A stretch of DNA of 7,529 nucleotides from an uncultured Acidimicrobiaceae bacterium (GCA_937894805.1 CALAYR010000080.1:1-7529), one strand, 5' to 3'. Positions 1 through 6,399 are shown, numbered from the stretch's first letter. Notes: generated by a model not told the origin, from the sequence alone. Program-made: numbers and translations.

Positions 1-51
1 ATACGAGATAAACATCGGTGACTGGAGTTCAGACGTGTGCTCTTCCGATCT
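1..51 (+). other. Illumina P7/TruSeq adapter remnant (sequencing artefact)
   Basis: Bases 1-9 (ATACGAGAT) are the last nine bases of the Illumina P7 flow-cell oligo. Bases 10-17 (AAACATCG) sit exactly where the 8-base i7 index belongs. Bases 18-51 are the TruSeq read-2 primer site, starting GTGACTGGAGTTCAGACG and ending GCTCTTCCGATCT. The index read would be the reverse complement, CGATGTTT. Genomic DNA starts at base 52, where the purL frame on the minus strand begins without interruption. This is library construct left in the assembly, not biology. It should be trimmed, and nothing should be annotated across it. Confidence 0.98.
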
Positions 52-1322
52 AGCAGACTCAAGACGTCCTCGGTGATGTCACTCGGCACGTGGCCCGTCG
101 GGTCGTCCGCGATGATGGCGTCGAGATTGTCGGGACGCTTGATAGGCCGTTCGTAGAGCGGGGCGTCGTCGGCCAGGGAAGAGGCCGGCACTTCGGCGAG
201 AATCTCGCCGTCGAAGCCGTTGCGAATACGGAGCATGCCGAAGGGATTGCCCTCGGCGTCGTACGACGAGTCGGTCACGCGACCAACGACGGTGGCCCGC
301 ACTTCCCACTGATCACAGAGGGCCTTAACGGCATCCCACGACGAGGGCTCAATGATGGCGAGCATTCGTTCTTGCGACTCGGAGGTCATGATCTCGTAGG
401 GCTGCATGTTGGGTTCGCGTTGCGGCACGGCCGTGACGTCGACGTCCATACCAACACCACCACGGGCGGCCGTCTCGGAGGTGGCACAGACCAGTCCGGC
501 GCCGCCGAGGTCTTGAATACCAACGACGTAGCCACCGTCGAGCAGGGCGAGGCAAGCTTCGATTAGACGCTTCTCTTCGTAGGGGTCGCCGACCTGCACA
601 CTGGGACGCTTGGCGTCATCGAGCGACGCGGCACCGTCTTCACCGGAGAATCCGGCCGAGGCTAGAACCGAGACGCCACCAATGCCGTCACGGCCCGTAG
701 CGCTGCCGAGCAGCACGGCGAGATTGCCAATACCCGAGGCGCGGCCGAGCACGAGACGCTCCACGGGAAGCGCACCAGCGCAGAGCACGTTGACGAGTGG
801 GTTCGAGGCGTAACAGTCGTCAAAGGTCAACTCACCCCCGATCGTGGGCACACCCACGGAGTTGCCGTACCCGGAGATTCCCGAGACCACCCCTTCGACG
901 AGCCACCGTTGACGGGCGTCACGCATCGTGCCGAAGAAGAGGGGATCCATGACCGCGAGCGGGCGAGCCCCCATCGTGAAGATGTCGCGCAAGATGCCAC
1001 CGACACCCGTCGCGGCACCCTGGTAGGGCTCAATGGCCGAGGGGTGGTTGTGGCTCTCAATGCGAATCGCCACCGCGATACCGTCACCGGCATCAATTAC
1101 TCCGGCGTTTTCACCGGGTCCGACCAAGACGCGGTCCCCTTCGGTGGGGAGTCGGCGCAGGTGAATGCGTGACGACTTATACGAGCAGTGCTCACTCCAC
1201 ATAACGCCGTAGAGGGCCAGTTCGAGGGGGTTGGGCTCACGCTGCAGAACTGCGCGGATGTCCTCCAACTCTGAATCGGTAAGACCTAAAGCGCGGTGCA
1301 ACGGTTCAGTAGATGAGCTCAC
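52..1322 (-). CDS. purL: Phosphoribosylformylglycinamidine synthase subunit PurL, 3' truncated by adapter
   Basis: Synthase subunit of FGAM synthase: FGAR + ATP + glutamine-derived ammonia gives FGAM (purine step 4, cytosolic), acting with PurS and PurQ. The open frame gives 423 residues before the adapter junction; small PurL proteins usually run to roughly 740-770 residues, so a little over half is present. Visible motifs are SEHCSYKS (43-50), HNHPS (91-95) followed by EPYQGAATGVGGI, the loop GYGNSVGVPTIGGE (151-164), GRDGIGGVSVLAS (210-222) and GIQDLGGAGL (268-277). These belong to the AIR-synthase-related ATP-binding fold. The start is GTG at 1322: a TAA stop lies in frame a few codons upstream (revcomp of 1344-1346) and no other start codon lies between. 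No Shine-Dalgarno sequence precedes it, but TAAACT sits 7 bases upstream, which suggests a leaderless message. purL is separated from purSQ by an inverted gene, so it probably has its own promoter. The identity is certain; the truncation is technical. Confidence 0.97.
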
Positions 1323-1329
1323 GGCTATG

Positions 1330-1335
1330 AGTTTA
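1330..1335 (-). promoter_or_regulatory. Candidate -10 box for a leaderless purL transcript
   Basis: On the minus strand TAAACT fits the TANNNT -10 consensus used by actinobacterial housekeeping sigma factors. It lies 7 bases before the purL GTG, so transcription could begin at or next to the G of the start codon. There is no Shine-Dalgarno sequence before purL, which fits leaderless translation. A weak TTGGCT at 1351-1356 could be a -35 element, but the 15-base spacer is short. This is an inference from spacing alone. Confidence 0.35.
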
Positions 1336-1514
1336 TGGACGGCGTCTTACAGCCAACGAGTTTGTTATCAAAATAATTAGTTATGTCGTTAGTAGCCAAG
1401 TGCAAAGTTAGAGACGCGAATCCACGTTTCAAAACGACCATTACGTAGATATGAATTCCATAACAATCGCACGACAACGTGAGACAGCGAACAGTGTTTC
1501 GTCTCACGGCGCAT

Positions 1515-1520
1515 TATTAT
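1515..1520 (+). promoter_or_regulatory. Candidate -10 box for the basic-protein gene
   Basis: TATTAT matches the TATAAT consensus at five of six positions and lies 39 bases before the ATG at 1560. It predicts a 5' leader of about 33 bases that contains the purine-rich stretch GAGAGAAAGA (1541-1550), a weak possible ribosome binding site. No good -35 is visible at the usual distance. Another possible -10, TATGAA, lies farther upstream at 1450-1455, so the choice is uncertain. Confidence 0.3.
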
Positions 1521-1559
1521 TACCAGTCCACACACTTTGCGAGAGAAAGATTTACCACC

Positions 1560-2000
1560 ATGGCTACTGCTACTAAGTCCGCTTCAAAGAAGGCACCCGC
1601 TAAGCGTGCAATGTCGAGCGACCACAAGCAGAAGTTGGCCCAGGGCCGCAATGAATCTCGCGTCGTTTCCCGTTACCTAGAGGCCGTAACGGCCGGAAAA
1701 GGTAAGCGTGGACGCAAGCGCACGCCAGAATCAATCTCCCTCCAGATCGCTCGCATTGACCAGGAACTCGACACCGCTTCGGCCATTCGCCGTTTGGAAT
1801 TGACGCAGCGCCGGAGTGACTTGGCTCTGGAAAAAGAGCGACTGACCGCTCGCGTTGATCTGTCGGCCGTCGAAAAAGACTTCGTCAAAGTAGCGAAGTC
1901 CTACGCCGCTCGTAATGGAATTTCCTACGCCTCATTCCGCACGTTGGGCGTTCCCGCCGACGTGTTGAAGAAGGCCGGAATCGCTCGCACTCGCGCTTAA
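1560..2000 (+). CDS. Uncharacterised basic protein, possible nucleoid-associated protein
   Basis: This 146-residue, strongly basic protein has no function I can name. Three parts are visible. Residues 2-17 form a Lys/Ala/Ser tail (KSASKKAPAKR) like those of histone H1-type and actinobacterial HU proteins. GKGKRGRKRTPESI (46-59) carries an RGRKR core resembling an AT-hook. Residues 57-110 are charged, without Pro or Gly, and probably helical or coiled-coil. The C-terminus (112-141) has A-x-x-N-G ... R-x-x-G-V-P-A-D-V-L-K-K-A, resembling the DNA-binding tail of Lsr2. There is no signal peptide or membrane segment. I chose ATG 1560 over a GTG at 1479 because the 27 extra residues look unlike the rest, run through the putative promoter, and the alanine/lysine-rich tail starts exactly at this Met. 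Many codons end in T (GCT, ACT, CGT), unlike the pur genes, which may mean high expression. It is transcribed against the pur genes and converges with purQ, sharing the bases TTAA at their stops. DNA binding is inference. Confidence 0.85.
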   Translation: MATATKSASKKAPAKRAMSSDHKQKLAQGRNESRVVSRYLEAVTAGKGKRGRKRTPESISLQIARIDQELDTASAIRRLELTQRRSDLALEKERLTARVDLSAVEKDFVKVAKSYAARNGISYASFRTLGVPADVLKKAGIARTRA

Positions 2001-2671
2001 CGCGTCACCAGTTTTCCAGCGACGAAGCTCTCGAGGAGCACTCGTCCATCACTACTGCCGAGCAAGGCCGTCATGGCTCGCTCGGGGTGCGGCATCAGTC
2101 CCACGACGTTGCCCGCCTCATTACTGACACCGGCAATGGCGTCGCGTGAACCGTTGGGGTTCTCGACGTAGCGCAACACAATCTGATCGTTCGCCACGAG
2201 GCGTTCGTAGGTGGCGTCGTCACAGGTGTAGGAACCGGAGAAGTGGTTGATCGGGATTGAGAGTGTGGCACCGACCGTGGCGCGACTCGTCAAGATCGAG
2301 TTGCTCGTGACCACCTCGAGCAGGGAAGGTTGGCAGAGAAAGGTCAGGCCGCGGTTCTTCTGCAGTGCACCGGGCAAGAGTCCCGCTTCGGTCAACACTT
2401 GAAAACCGTTGCAGATGCCGAGCACCGATCCACCGGCGGCCGCAAATTCGGCGACGGCCGTCATCACGGGTGAGAAGCGAGCCAGTGCGCCGGGTCGCAG
2501 GTAGTCACCGTGGGCAAAACCACCGGGCAAGATGACGGCGTCTAGGCCGTCGAGCGAGGTGGCGGTGTGCCAGACGAATTCGGAGTGAGCGCCAACCGCC
2601 GTTACGGCTGCCGCGGCGTCGTATTCGCAGTTCGATCCGGGAAAGACCACGACGCCGACGCGAGTGGTCAC
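1997..2671 (-). CDS. purQ: Phosphoribosylformylglycinamidine synthase, glutaminase subunit PurQ
   Basis: Glutamine amidotransferase subunit of FGAM synthase. It hydrolyses glutamine and passes the ammonia to PurL in the complex held together by PurS. The 224-residue length is normal for stand-alone PurQ. It is a class I (triad) amidotransferase: FPGSNCEYD at 10-18, the oxyanion strand LPGGFAHGDYLRPGA at 48-62, nucleophile Cys87 in GICNGFQ (85-91), and His195 and Glu197 in MPHPERA (193-199). The GTG start at 2671 overlaps the purS stop as GTGA, and GAGG (2679-2682) lies 7 bases ahead as a ribosome binding site, so translation is probably coupled to purS. The stop TAA (1997-1999) overlaps the stop of the opposing gene by three bases, leaving no room for a terminator between them. 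The catalytic triad is intact. Confidence 0.98.
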   Translation of the reverse strand: MTTRVGVVVFPGSNCEYDAAAAVTAVGAHSEFVWHTATSLDGLDAVILPGGFAHGDYLRPGALARFSPVMTAVAEFAAAGGSVLGICNGFQVLTEAGLLPGALQKNRGLTFLCQPSLLEVVTSNSILTSRATVGATLSIPINHFSGSYTCDDATYERLVANDQIVLRYVENPNGSRDAIAGVSNEAGNVVGLMPHPERAMTALLGSSDGRVLLESFVAGKLVTR

Positions 2672-2922
2672 GCCGTTGCCTCAATGCGAGCAGTGGACTG
2701 CTCAATCACGGGGTTCGAGAGAAGGCGGTCGGCCAGCGCAATGGCGCGCTCTAAGGCCTCGGCCTCGGAGCTCGCCTCGACGTTGAGTCGAAAGCACTTA
2801 CCGGCACGCACAGAAGAGATACCTTCAAAACCAAGGGCCGGCAGGGCGCGCTCGATGGTGGCACCTTCGGGGTCGGCGATGCCGGTCCGCAGTGAAACTT
2901 CAACGACGACAGAGAACTTCAC
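2668..2922 (-). CDS. purS: Phosphoribosylformylglycinamidine synthase subunit PurS
   Basis: Small structural subunit of the FGAM synthase complex; PurS dimers bridge PurQ and PurL and are thought to help ammonia pass between them. The 84-residue length is typical. The sequence shows the family pattern: an N-terminal strand (KFSVVVEVSLRTGIADPEG, 2-20), then TIERALPALGF (22-32), a second strand pair ending GKCFRLNVEA (40-49), and a helix of AEALERAIALADRLLSNPVIE (54-74). It starts at GTG 2922; no upstream in-frame start and no clear Shine-Dalgarno sequence is seen in the 31-base gap after purC. The stop TGA overlaps the purQ GTG (GTGA), the usual sign of coupled subunit synthesis. The fold is small and low in hallmark residues, so identification also leans on its position just before purQ. 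Confidence 0.95.
   Translation of the reverse strand: MKFSVVVEVSLRTGIADPEGATIERALPALGFEGISSVRAGKCFRLNVEASSEAEALERAIALADRLLSNPVIEQSTARIEATA
2679..2682 (-). promoter_or_regulatory. Ribosome binding site of purQ
   Basis: On the minus strand GAGG lies inside the 3' end of purS, 7 bases before the GTG at 2671. It supports that GTG as the true purQ start and shows that purQ can recruit ribosomes as well as use those that finish purS. Confidence 0.55.
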
Positions 2923-2953
2923 AACGCAAGGTTAGCCGTAGGGGCGAAGAAAC

Positions 2954-3844
2954 TTACGCTCCGAACCACGAATTCAGTGGTCGAGACGTGACCCGCTCGT
3001 AGGCGGCGACGTAACGCGTGGAGGTCAGCGCAATCACGTCGTCGGGAACGGTCGGCGGTGGGGGCGTCTTGTCCCAGGACAAGGTGGCCAACCAGTCGCG
3101 GAAGGGTTGCTTGTCGAAACTTGGCGGCGTCTCCCCCGGCACGACCGCGTCGGCCGGCCAGATCCGAGAAGAGTCGGGCGTCAAGATCTCGTCACAGACC
3201 ACGAGTTCACCGTCAACAAAACCAAGTTCAAACTTGGTGTCGGCCAGAATCAGGCCGGCTTCGGCCACCCGCTTCGCGGCCAAGGCAAAGAGCGTCAGGC
3301 AGAGTTCCTGGGCGCGGGCGAGCAGGTCGGCGCCGACAATCTCGGTGGCTCGCTCCAGGCTGATGTTCTCGTCGTGGCCCTCGTCGGCCTTGGTCGACGG
3401 CGTAAACCAGGGCTCCGGGAAGGGGTCGGTGAGGGAGAGTCCTTCGGGGGCGGCCATGTCGTGCACGCGACCACTAACGCGATACTCGTCGTAGGCCTGA
3501 CCGGCGAGCCGGGCGCGGACAATGCACTCCAACGGCAACATCTCGGCCTTGCGAACGAGCATGGAACGGCCGTGCAACTCCGTGGCACCCAAAAAACCGG
3601 GAACGTAGGTCTCGATCACGAGCGGGTCGCAACTCACGAGAGCCCGCGGGATCTCCGGCAGTTCATCGAGCCAGTGGTTGGTGAGGGCCGTCAAGACCCG
3701 TCCCTTATTGGGAATCGTCTCGTGCATGACCACGTCAAAGGCGCTCATGCGATCGGAGGCCACCATCAAGAGGTGGTCTTCCCCGACCGCGTAGAGGTCA
3801 CGAACCTTTCCCGTGTAGAGGTGCGTCAGACCGAGTTCGTTCAT
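2954..3844 (-). CDS. purC: Phosphoribosylaminoimidazole-succinocarboxamide synthase (SAICAR synthetase)
   Basis: Joins CAIR and aspartate with ATP to give SAICAR, the substrate of PurB encoded just upstream. The 296-residue length matches the long actinobacterial/yeast type rather than the ~240-residue E. coli type. Visible motifs are LYTGKVRDLY (9-18, nucleotide binding), SDRMSAFDVVM (30-40), LPLECIVRARLAG (103-115), FTPSTKADEGHDENIS (147-162), ILADTKFELGF (199-209) and DEILTPDSSRIW (218-229). One oddity: the first family signature normally ends Gly-Ser, but here residue 116 is Gln (codon at 3497-3499). The ATG at 3844 overlaps the purB stop as ATGA, with no Shine-Dalgarno of its own, so translation is probably coupled to purB. 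A 31-base spacer follows before purS. Identification is secure; the effect of the substitution is not known. Confidence 0.98.
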   Translation of the reverse strand: MNELGLTHLYTGKVRDLYAVGEDHLLMVASDRMSAFDVVMHETIPNKGRVLTALTNHWLDELPEIPRALVSCDPLVIETYVPGFLGATELHGRSMLVRKAEMLPLECIVRARLAGQAYDEYRVSGRVHDMAAPEGLSLTDPFPEPWFTPSTKADEGHDENISLERATEIVGADLLARAQELCLTLFALAAKRVAEAGLILADTKFELGFVDGELVVCDEILTPDSSRIWPADAVVPGETPPSFDKQPFRDWLATLSWDKTPPPPTVPDDVIALTSTRYVAAYERVTSRPLNSWFGA

Positions 3845-5151
3845 GCCGTGCGCCAGGTCAGCGCCTCCACGAACCGACCACGATGCGCCAAGAGTCGCGT
3901 CGCGTCGAAGGCCCGAGTGAGCTGTTCTTCGCTCAACGTCACGTCCTGGTCCTGGGCGATGACGTCGCGGAAGTTCTCGCGCGTCTCGACCGAACGACGG
4001 GCGGCGGCCTGCACGATGCGATACGCGTCGTCGCGACTCATGCCCGAGTCAACCAGAGCCAACAGGATCGACTGCGAAAAGACCAGACCGAGGGAGTGCA
4101 CTTCGAGGTTCTCGAGGGCCCGCTCGGGCTTTAAGACGAGACCGGACGCGAGACCAGTCGCCTTGCGCAACATGTAAACGCAGAGTTGCAAGGCGTCGGG
4201 CATCACAACGCGCTCCACGCTGGAGTGACTGATGTCGCGCTCGTGCCACAGCGCCACATCTTCGAGACCGGGAATGAGATACCCGCGGAGGACGCGTGCT
4301 AAACCACAGAGTCGTTCCGACAAGACGGGGTTGCGCTTGTGCGGCATCGCCGAGGAACCCTTTTGACCCTTGCCGAAGGGCTCTTCGGCCTCTCCCACTT
4401 CACTTCGGGCGAGGTGGCGGATTTCGAGCGCGACCTGTTCGATCGTCGTGCCAACGGCGGCCAAGGAGTAGAGCACTTCGGCGTGACGGTCACGGGCGAT
4501 GACCTGGGTGGCCGGCACGGGCACGAGGCCGAGGCGGGTGCAGACAAAGTTCTCCACTTCGGGATCGATGTTGGAGAAGGTGCCGACGGCCCCGGAGAGT
4601 TTGCCGACCGCAATAGCGCGACGGGCATTCTCAACTCGCTCGAGGTCCCGGTTGGCCTGCAGCGCAAAGAGGGCGAACTTGGCCCCGTAGGTGGTGGGCT
4701 CAGCGTGCATGCCGTGGGTGCGACCAGTGATGGGCCAGTCAATACTTTCAACGGCCCGCGTCGTCAACGCATCACGAAAGGCCCGAACTTCGCTAATCAC
4801 AATGTCCATGGCGTCCGTCAACACCTTGCATAGTGCCGTGTCGACGACGTCAGACGAGGTGAGCCCGTAGTGAATCCAGGCCCCTTCGGGCATTCCGATG
4901 CGGTCTTGCACGATGTCGACAAAGGCGGCCGTGTCGTGATTCGTGATCTCTTCGCGGGCGTTGACGTCGGCCACTAAGGCGGCGTCGACGACGGGACGCC
5001 GCGCCCGCAGTGCGGCTGCGTCAGCCGCCGGAACGACGCCCTGTTCGACGAGGGCTTCGGCGGCGAGGAGTTCGACCTCGAGCATGGTGTCGAAGCGGTG
5101 CTCGTCAGTAAAGAGGGCGGCCACATCTTTCGGGGCGTAACGAGAAATCAT
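3841..5151 (-). CDS. purB: Adenylosuccinate lyase
   Basis: Catalyses two fumarate-releasing steps: SAICAR to AICAR, and adenylosuccinate to AMP. It therefore connects the PurC and PurA products encoded on either side. The 436-residue length is normal for the short, Bacillus-like type. It belongs to the fumarase/aspartase superfamily: NHDTAAF (71-77) with His72, HYGLTSSDVVDTAL (94-107), TGRTHGMHAEPT (142-153) with His146 as the expected catalytic acid, SGAVGTFSNIDP (186-197), and the flexible signature loop GSSAMPHKRNP (265-275) carrying the catalytic Ser, followed by LWHERDISHSSVER (301-314). It starts at ATG 5151, three bases after the purD stop, with AAAGGA at 5159-5164 as a good ribosome binding site inside the end of purD. 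Its stop overlaps the purC start. From memory, the mycobacterial PurB (longer, with PHKMN in the loop) is quite different, which argues against a close mycobacterial relative. Confidence 0.98.
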   Translation of the reverse strand: MISRYAPKDVAALFTDEHRFDTMLEVELLAAEALVEQGVVPAADAAALRARRPVVDAALVADVNAREEITNHDTAAFVDIVQDRIGMPEGAWIHYGLTSSDVVDTALCKVLTDAMDIVISEVRAFRDALTTRAVESIDWPITGRTHGMHAEPTTYGAKFALFALQANRDLERVENARRAIAVGKLSGAVGTFSNIDPEVENFVCTRLGLVPVPATQVIARDRHAEVLYSLAAVGTTIEQVALEIRHLARSEVGEAEEPFGKGQKGSSAMPHKRNPVLSERLCGLARVLRGYLIPGLEDVALWHERDISHSSVERVVMPDALQLCVYMLRKATGLASGLVLKPERALENLEVHSLGLVFSQSILLALVDSGMSRDDAYRIVQAAARRSVETRENFRDVIAQDQDVTLSEEQLTRAFDATRLLAHRGRFVEALTWRTA

Positions 5152-5154
5152 GCT

Positions 5155-6399
5155 CTAGTCCTTTTCTGCGATGTCGGTTCGCATGACGCGACCGGGAAAC
5201 GTAATTGTTGCGGCGGAAGTGGTGGCCAGAGTGCGTGCCGCCTTCCTCGAAGGAGCCACGGCCGTCACCGTCAAGACGCGGCCACCGGCCGTGACGAACT
5301 GGCCGTCGTCGTTGCGCTTCGTGCCGGCGTGAAAGACCGTCACGTTCGGAATCGGCGTCGCCAGCTGTCCGTCGTCCCCGAGACCCTCGATGACGTCGCC
5401 CGTCTGGGGCGCGAGGGGATAGCCCGGAGCGGCGAGCACGATCGTTACTGCGTGAGCCGACTTGAACGTCGGCGCCGCGTGCAGCGAGCCCCGGGCTACG
5501 TCCCGCAGCAATTCGAAGAGGTCACTACTAATCAGGGGCACGATGACTTCCGTTTCGGGGTCGCCAAACCGGACGTTGTACTCCAACAGCTTCGGACCGT
5601 CAGCCGTCATCATGATGCCGGCGTAGAGAACCCCGCGATACTCAATCCCTCGACGCGAGAGCTCCCGCATCGTGGGCTGCACAATGGTCTTCATGGCCTG
5701 GGTCACGTCGTCGGCCGTCATCGATTCAAGCGGCGCGAAAGCCCCCATGCCCCCGGTGTTCGGACCGGTGTCGCCATTGCCGACGCGCTTGAAGTCCCGT
5801 GCCGGCACCAGGGCCTCGGCTCGGTCACCGTCACAGAGCACCAGCAGGGAGCACTCCGTGCCGATGAGACCCTCTTCAATTACAACGGTGCTGCCGGCGG
5901 CGCCAAAGGCCTGACCCGAGAGCTTGTCCCGCACGTCTTGTTGGGCCTCAGCGAGTGAATCGGTGACGAGCACACCCTTGCCGGCGGCGAGGCCGTCGGT
6001 CTTCACCACGTAGGGCGGCTTCATGGTGTCGAGAAACTTGAGAGCCTCGTCAACATCGCTGAAGGCGCCGTAGGCCGCGGTGGCCACGTTGGCCGAGGCC
6101 AAGAACTCCTTCATGTAGGCCTTGGAACCTTCGAGCTGGGCCCCGTCGGCGTTCGGACCGAAGACGACCTTGCCTTGCGCACGCAATGTGTCGGCCAGGC
6201 CAGCCACCAGCGGCGTCTCGGGTCCAATAACAAAGAGTTCAGCTTCGAGTTCAACCGGCGATGTCGAAACACACCGCAGCCCCCCGGCGGCCATGCCGGC
6301 ATTACCAGGTGTGACCGTTACCTCGGCACCGTCGCGGGCGAGTCCCCAGGCGATCGCGTGTTCACGCGCGCCGGAACCGACGACGACGGCTCGCTTCAC
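5155..6399 (-). CDS. purD: Phosphoribosylamine-glycine ligase (GAR synthetase)
   Basis: ATP-dependent joining of phosphoribosylamine and glycine to GAR, step 2 of purine synthesis. The 414 residues are slightly short for the family (about 420-430). The N-domain has GSGAREHA (8-15), PGNAG (31-35) and IGPETPLVAGLAD (58-70). The ATP-grasp part has QLEGSKAYMKEFL (88-100), VVKTDGLAAGKGV (131-143), the P-loop-like GDTGPNTGGMGAF (209-221) and LEYNVRFGDPETE (272-284) with its metal-binding Glu and Asn. The C-domain ends at residue 414. The N-domain looks about ten residues shorter than the E. coli enzyme between PGNAG and GPE. It starts at GTG 6399, overlapping the purA stop as GTGA; there is no Shine-Dalgarno sequence, so reinitiation after purA is likely. 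The end of the gene carries the purB ribosome binding site. Confidence 0.98.
   Translation of the reverse strand: MKRAVVVGSGAREHAIAWGLARDGAEVTVTPGNAGMAAGGLRCVSTSPVELEAELFVIGPETPLVAGLADTLRAQGKVVFGPNADGAQLEGSKAYMKEFLASANVATAAYGAFSDVDEALKFLDTMKPPYVVKTDGLAAGKGVLVTDSLAEAQQDVRDKLSGQAFGAAGSTVVIEEGLIGTECSLLVLCDGDRAEALVPARDFKRVGNGDTGPNTGGMGAFAPLESMTADDVTQAMKTIVQPTMRELSRRGIEYRGVLYAGIMMTADGPKLLEYNVRFGDPETEVIVPLISSDLFELLRDVARGSLHAAPTFKSAHAVTIVLAAPGYPLAPQTGDVIEGLGDDGQLATPIPNVTVFHAGTKRNDDGQFVTAGGRVLTVTAVAPSRKAARTLATTSAATITFPGRVMRTDIAEKD
5159..5164 (-). promoter_or_regulatory. Ribosome binding site of purB
   Basis: On the minus strand AAAGGA lies in the last codons of purD, 7 bases before the ATG at 5151. 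It fixes the purB start and is the clearest Shine-Dalgarno sequence in the operon. Its strength contrasts with purD, purC and purS, which seem to depend on coupling. Confidence 0.7.

Larger units (their letters stand above)
1323..1559. promoter_or_regulatory. AT-rich divergent intergenic region between purL and the basic-protein gene
   Basis: This 237-bp gap is clearly more AT-rich than the surrounding genes. It separates purL (leftward) from the basic-protein gene (rightward), so it should carry promoters for both. Candidate -10 boxes are listed separately; no convincing -35 partner is visible for either. An imperfect 12-bp palindrome, ATAATTAGTTAT (10 of 12 positions symmetric), lies at 1373-1384, and GTTAT recurs at 1364-1368 and 1380-1384. 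I recognise no purine riboswitch, no known Pur operator and no RNA gene. Short open frames cross the region but lack ribosome binding sites. The promoter role rests on gene arrangement and composition, not on a proven motif. Confidence 0.6.

Noticed and set aside
90..566. Plus-strand open frame (158 codons) near the left end
   Set aside because: It is antisense to the continuous purL frame, which holds clear family motifs throughout.
1325..1507. 60-codon minus-strand frame ending two bases before the purL start, a possible leader peptide
   Set aside because: It has a GTG start with no ribosome binding site, an unremarkable sequence, and lies in AT-rich putative promoter DNA. The TAG-cc-GTG junction would allow coupling if it were translated, but nothing else supports it.
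1479..1559. Upstream GTG start adding 27 residues to the basic protein
   Set aside because: The added residues do not resemble the Lys/Ala-rich tail and would cover the candidate -10 box; the ATG at 1560 fits better.
1323..1559. Purine riboswitch or PurR operator before purL
   Set aside because: I could not find the paired stems of a purine riboswitch or a known Pur operator; only generic AT-rich sequence and a short palindrome are present.
1992..2004. Rho-independent terminator at the purQ/basic-protein junction
   Set aside because: The stem is only 4 bp and no T run follows on either strand.
3107..4177. Long plus-strand open frame (356 codons) opposite purC and purB
   Set aside because: It lies wholly antisense to two clear enzymes, shows no recognisable motif, and is expected from the codon pattern of high-GC genes.
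5098..5958. Plus-strand open frame (286 codons) opposite purD and the start of purB
   Set aside because: Antisense shadow of purD, rich in Arg, His and Gly with no domain; the purD motifs on the other strand are decisive.
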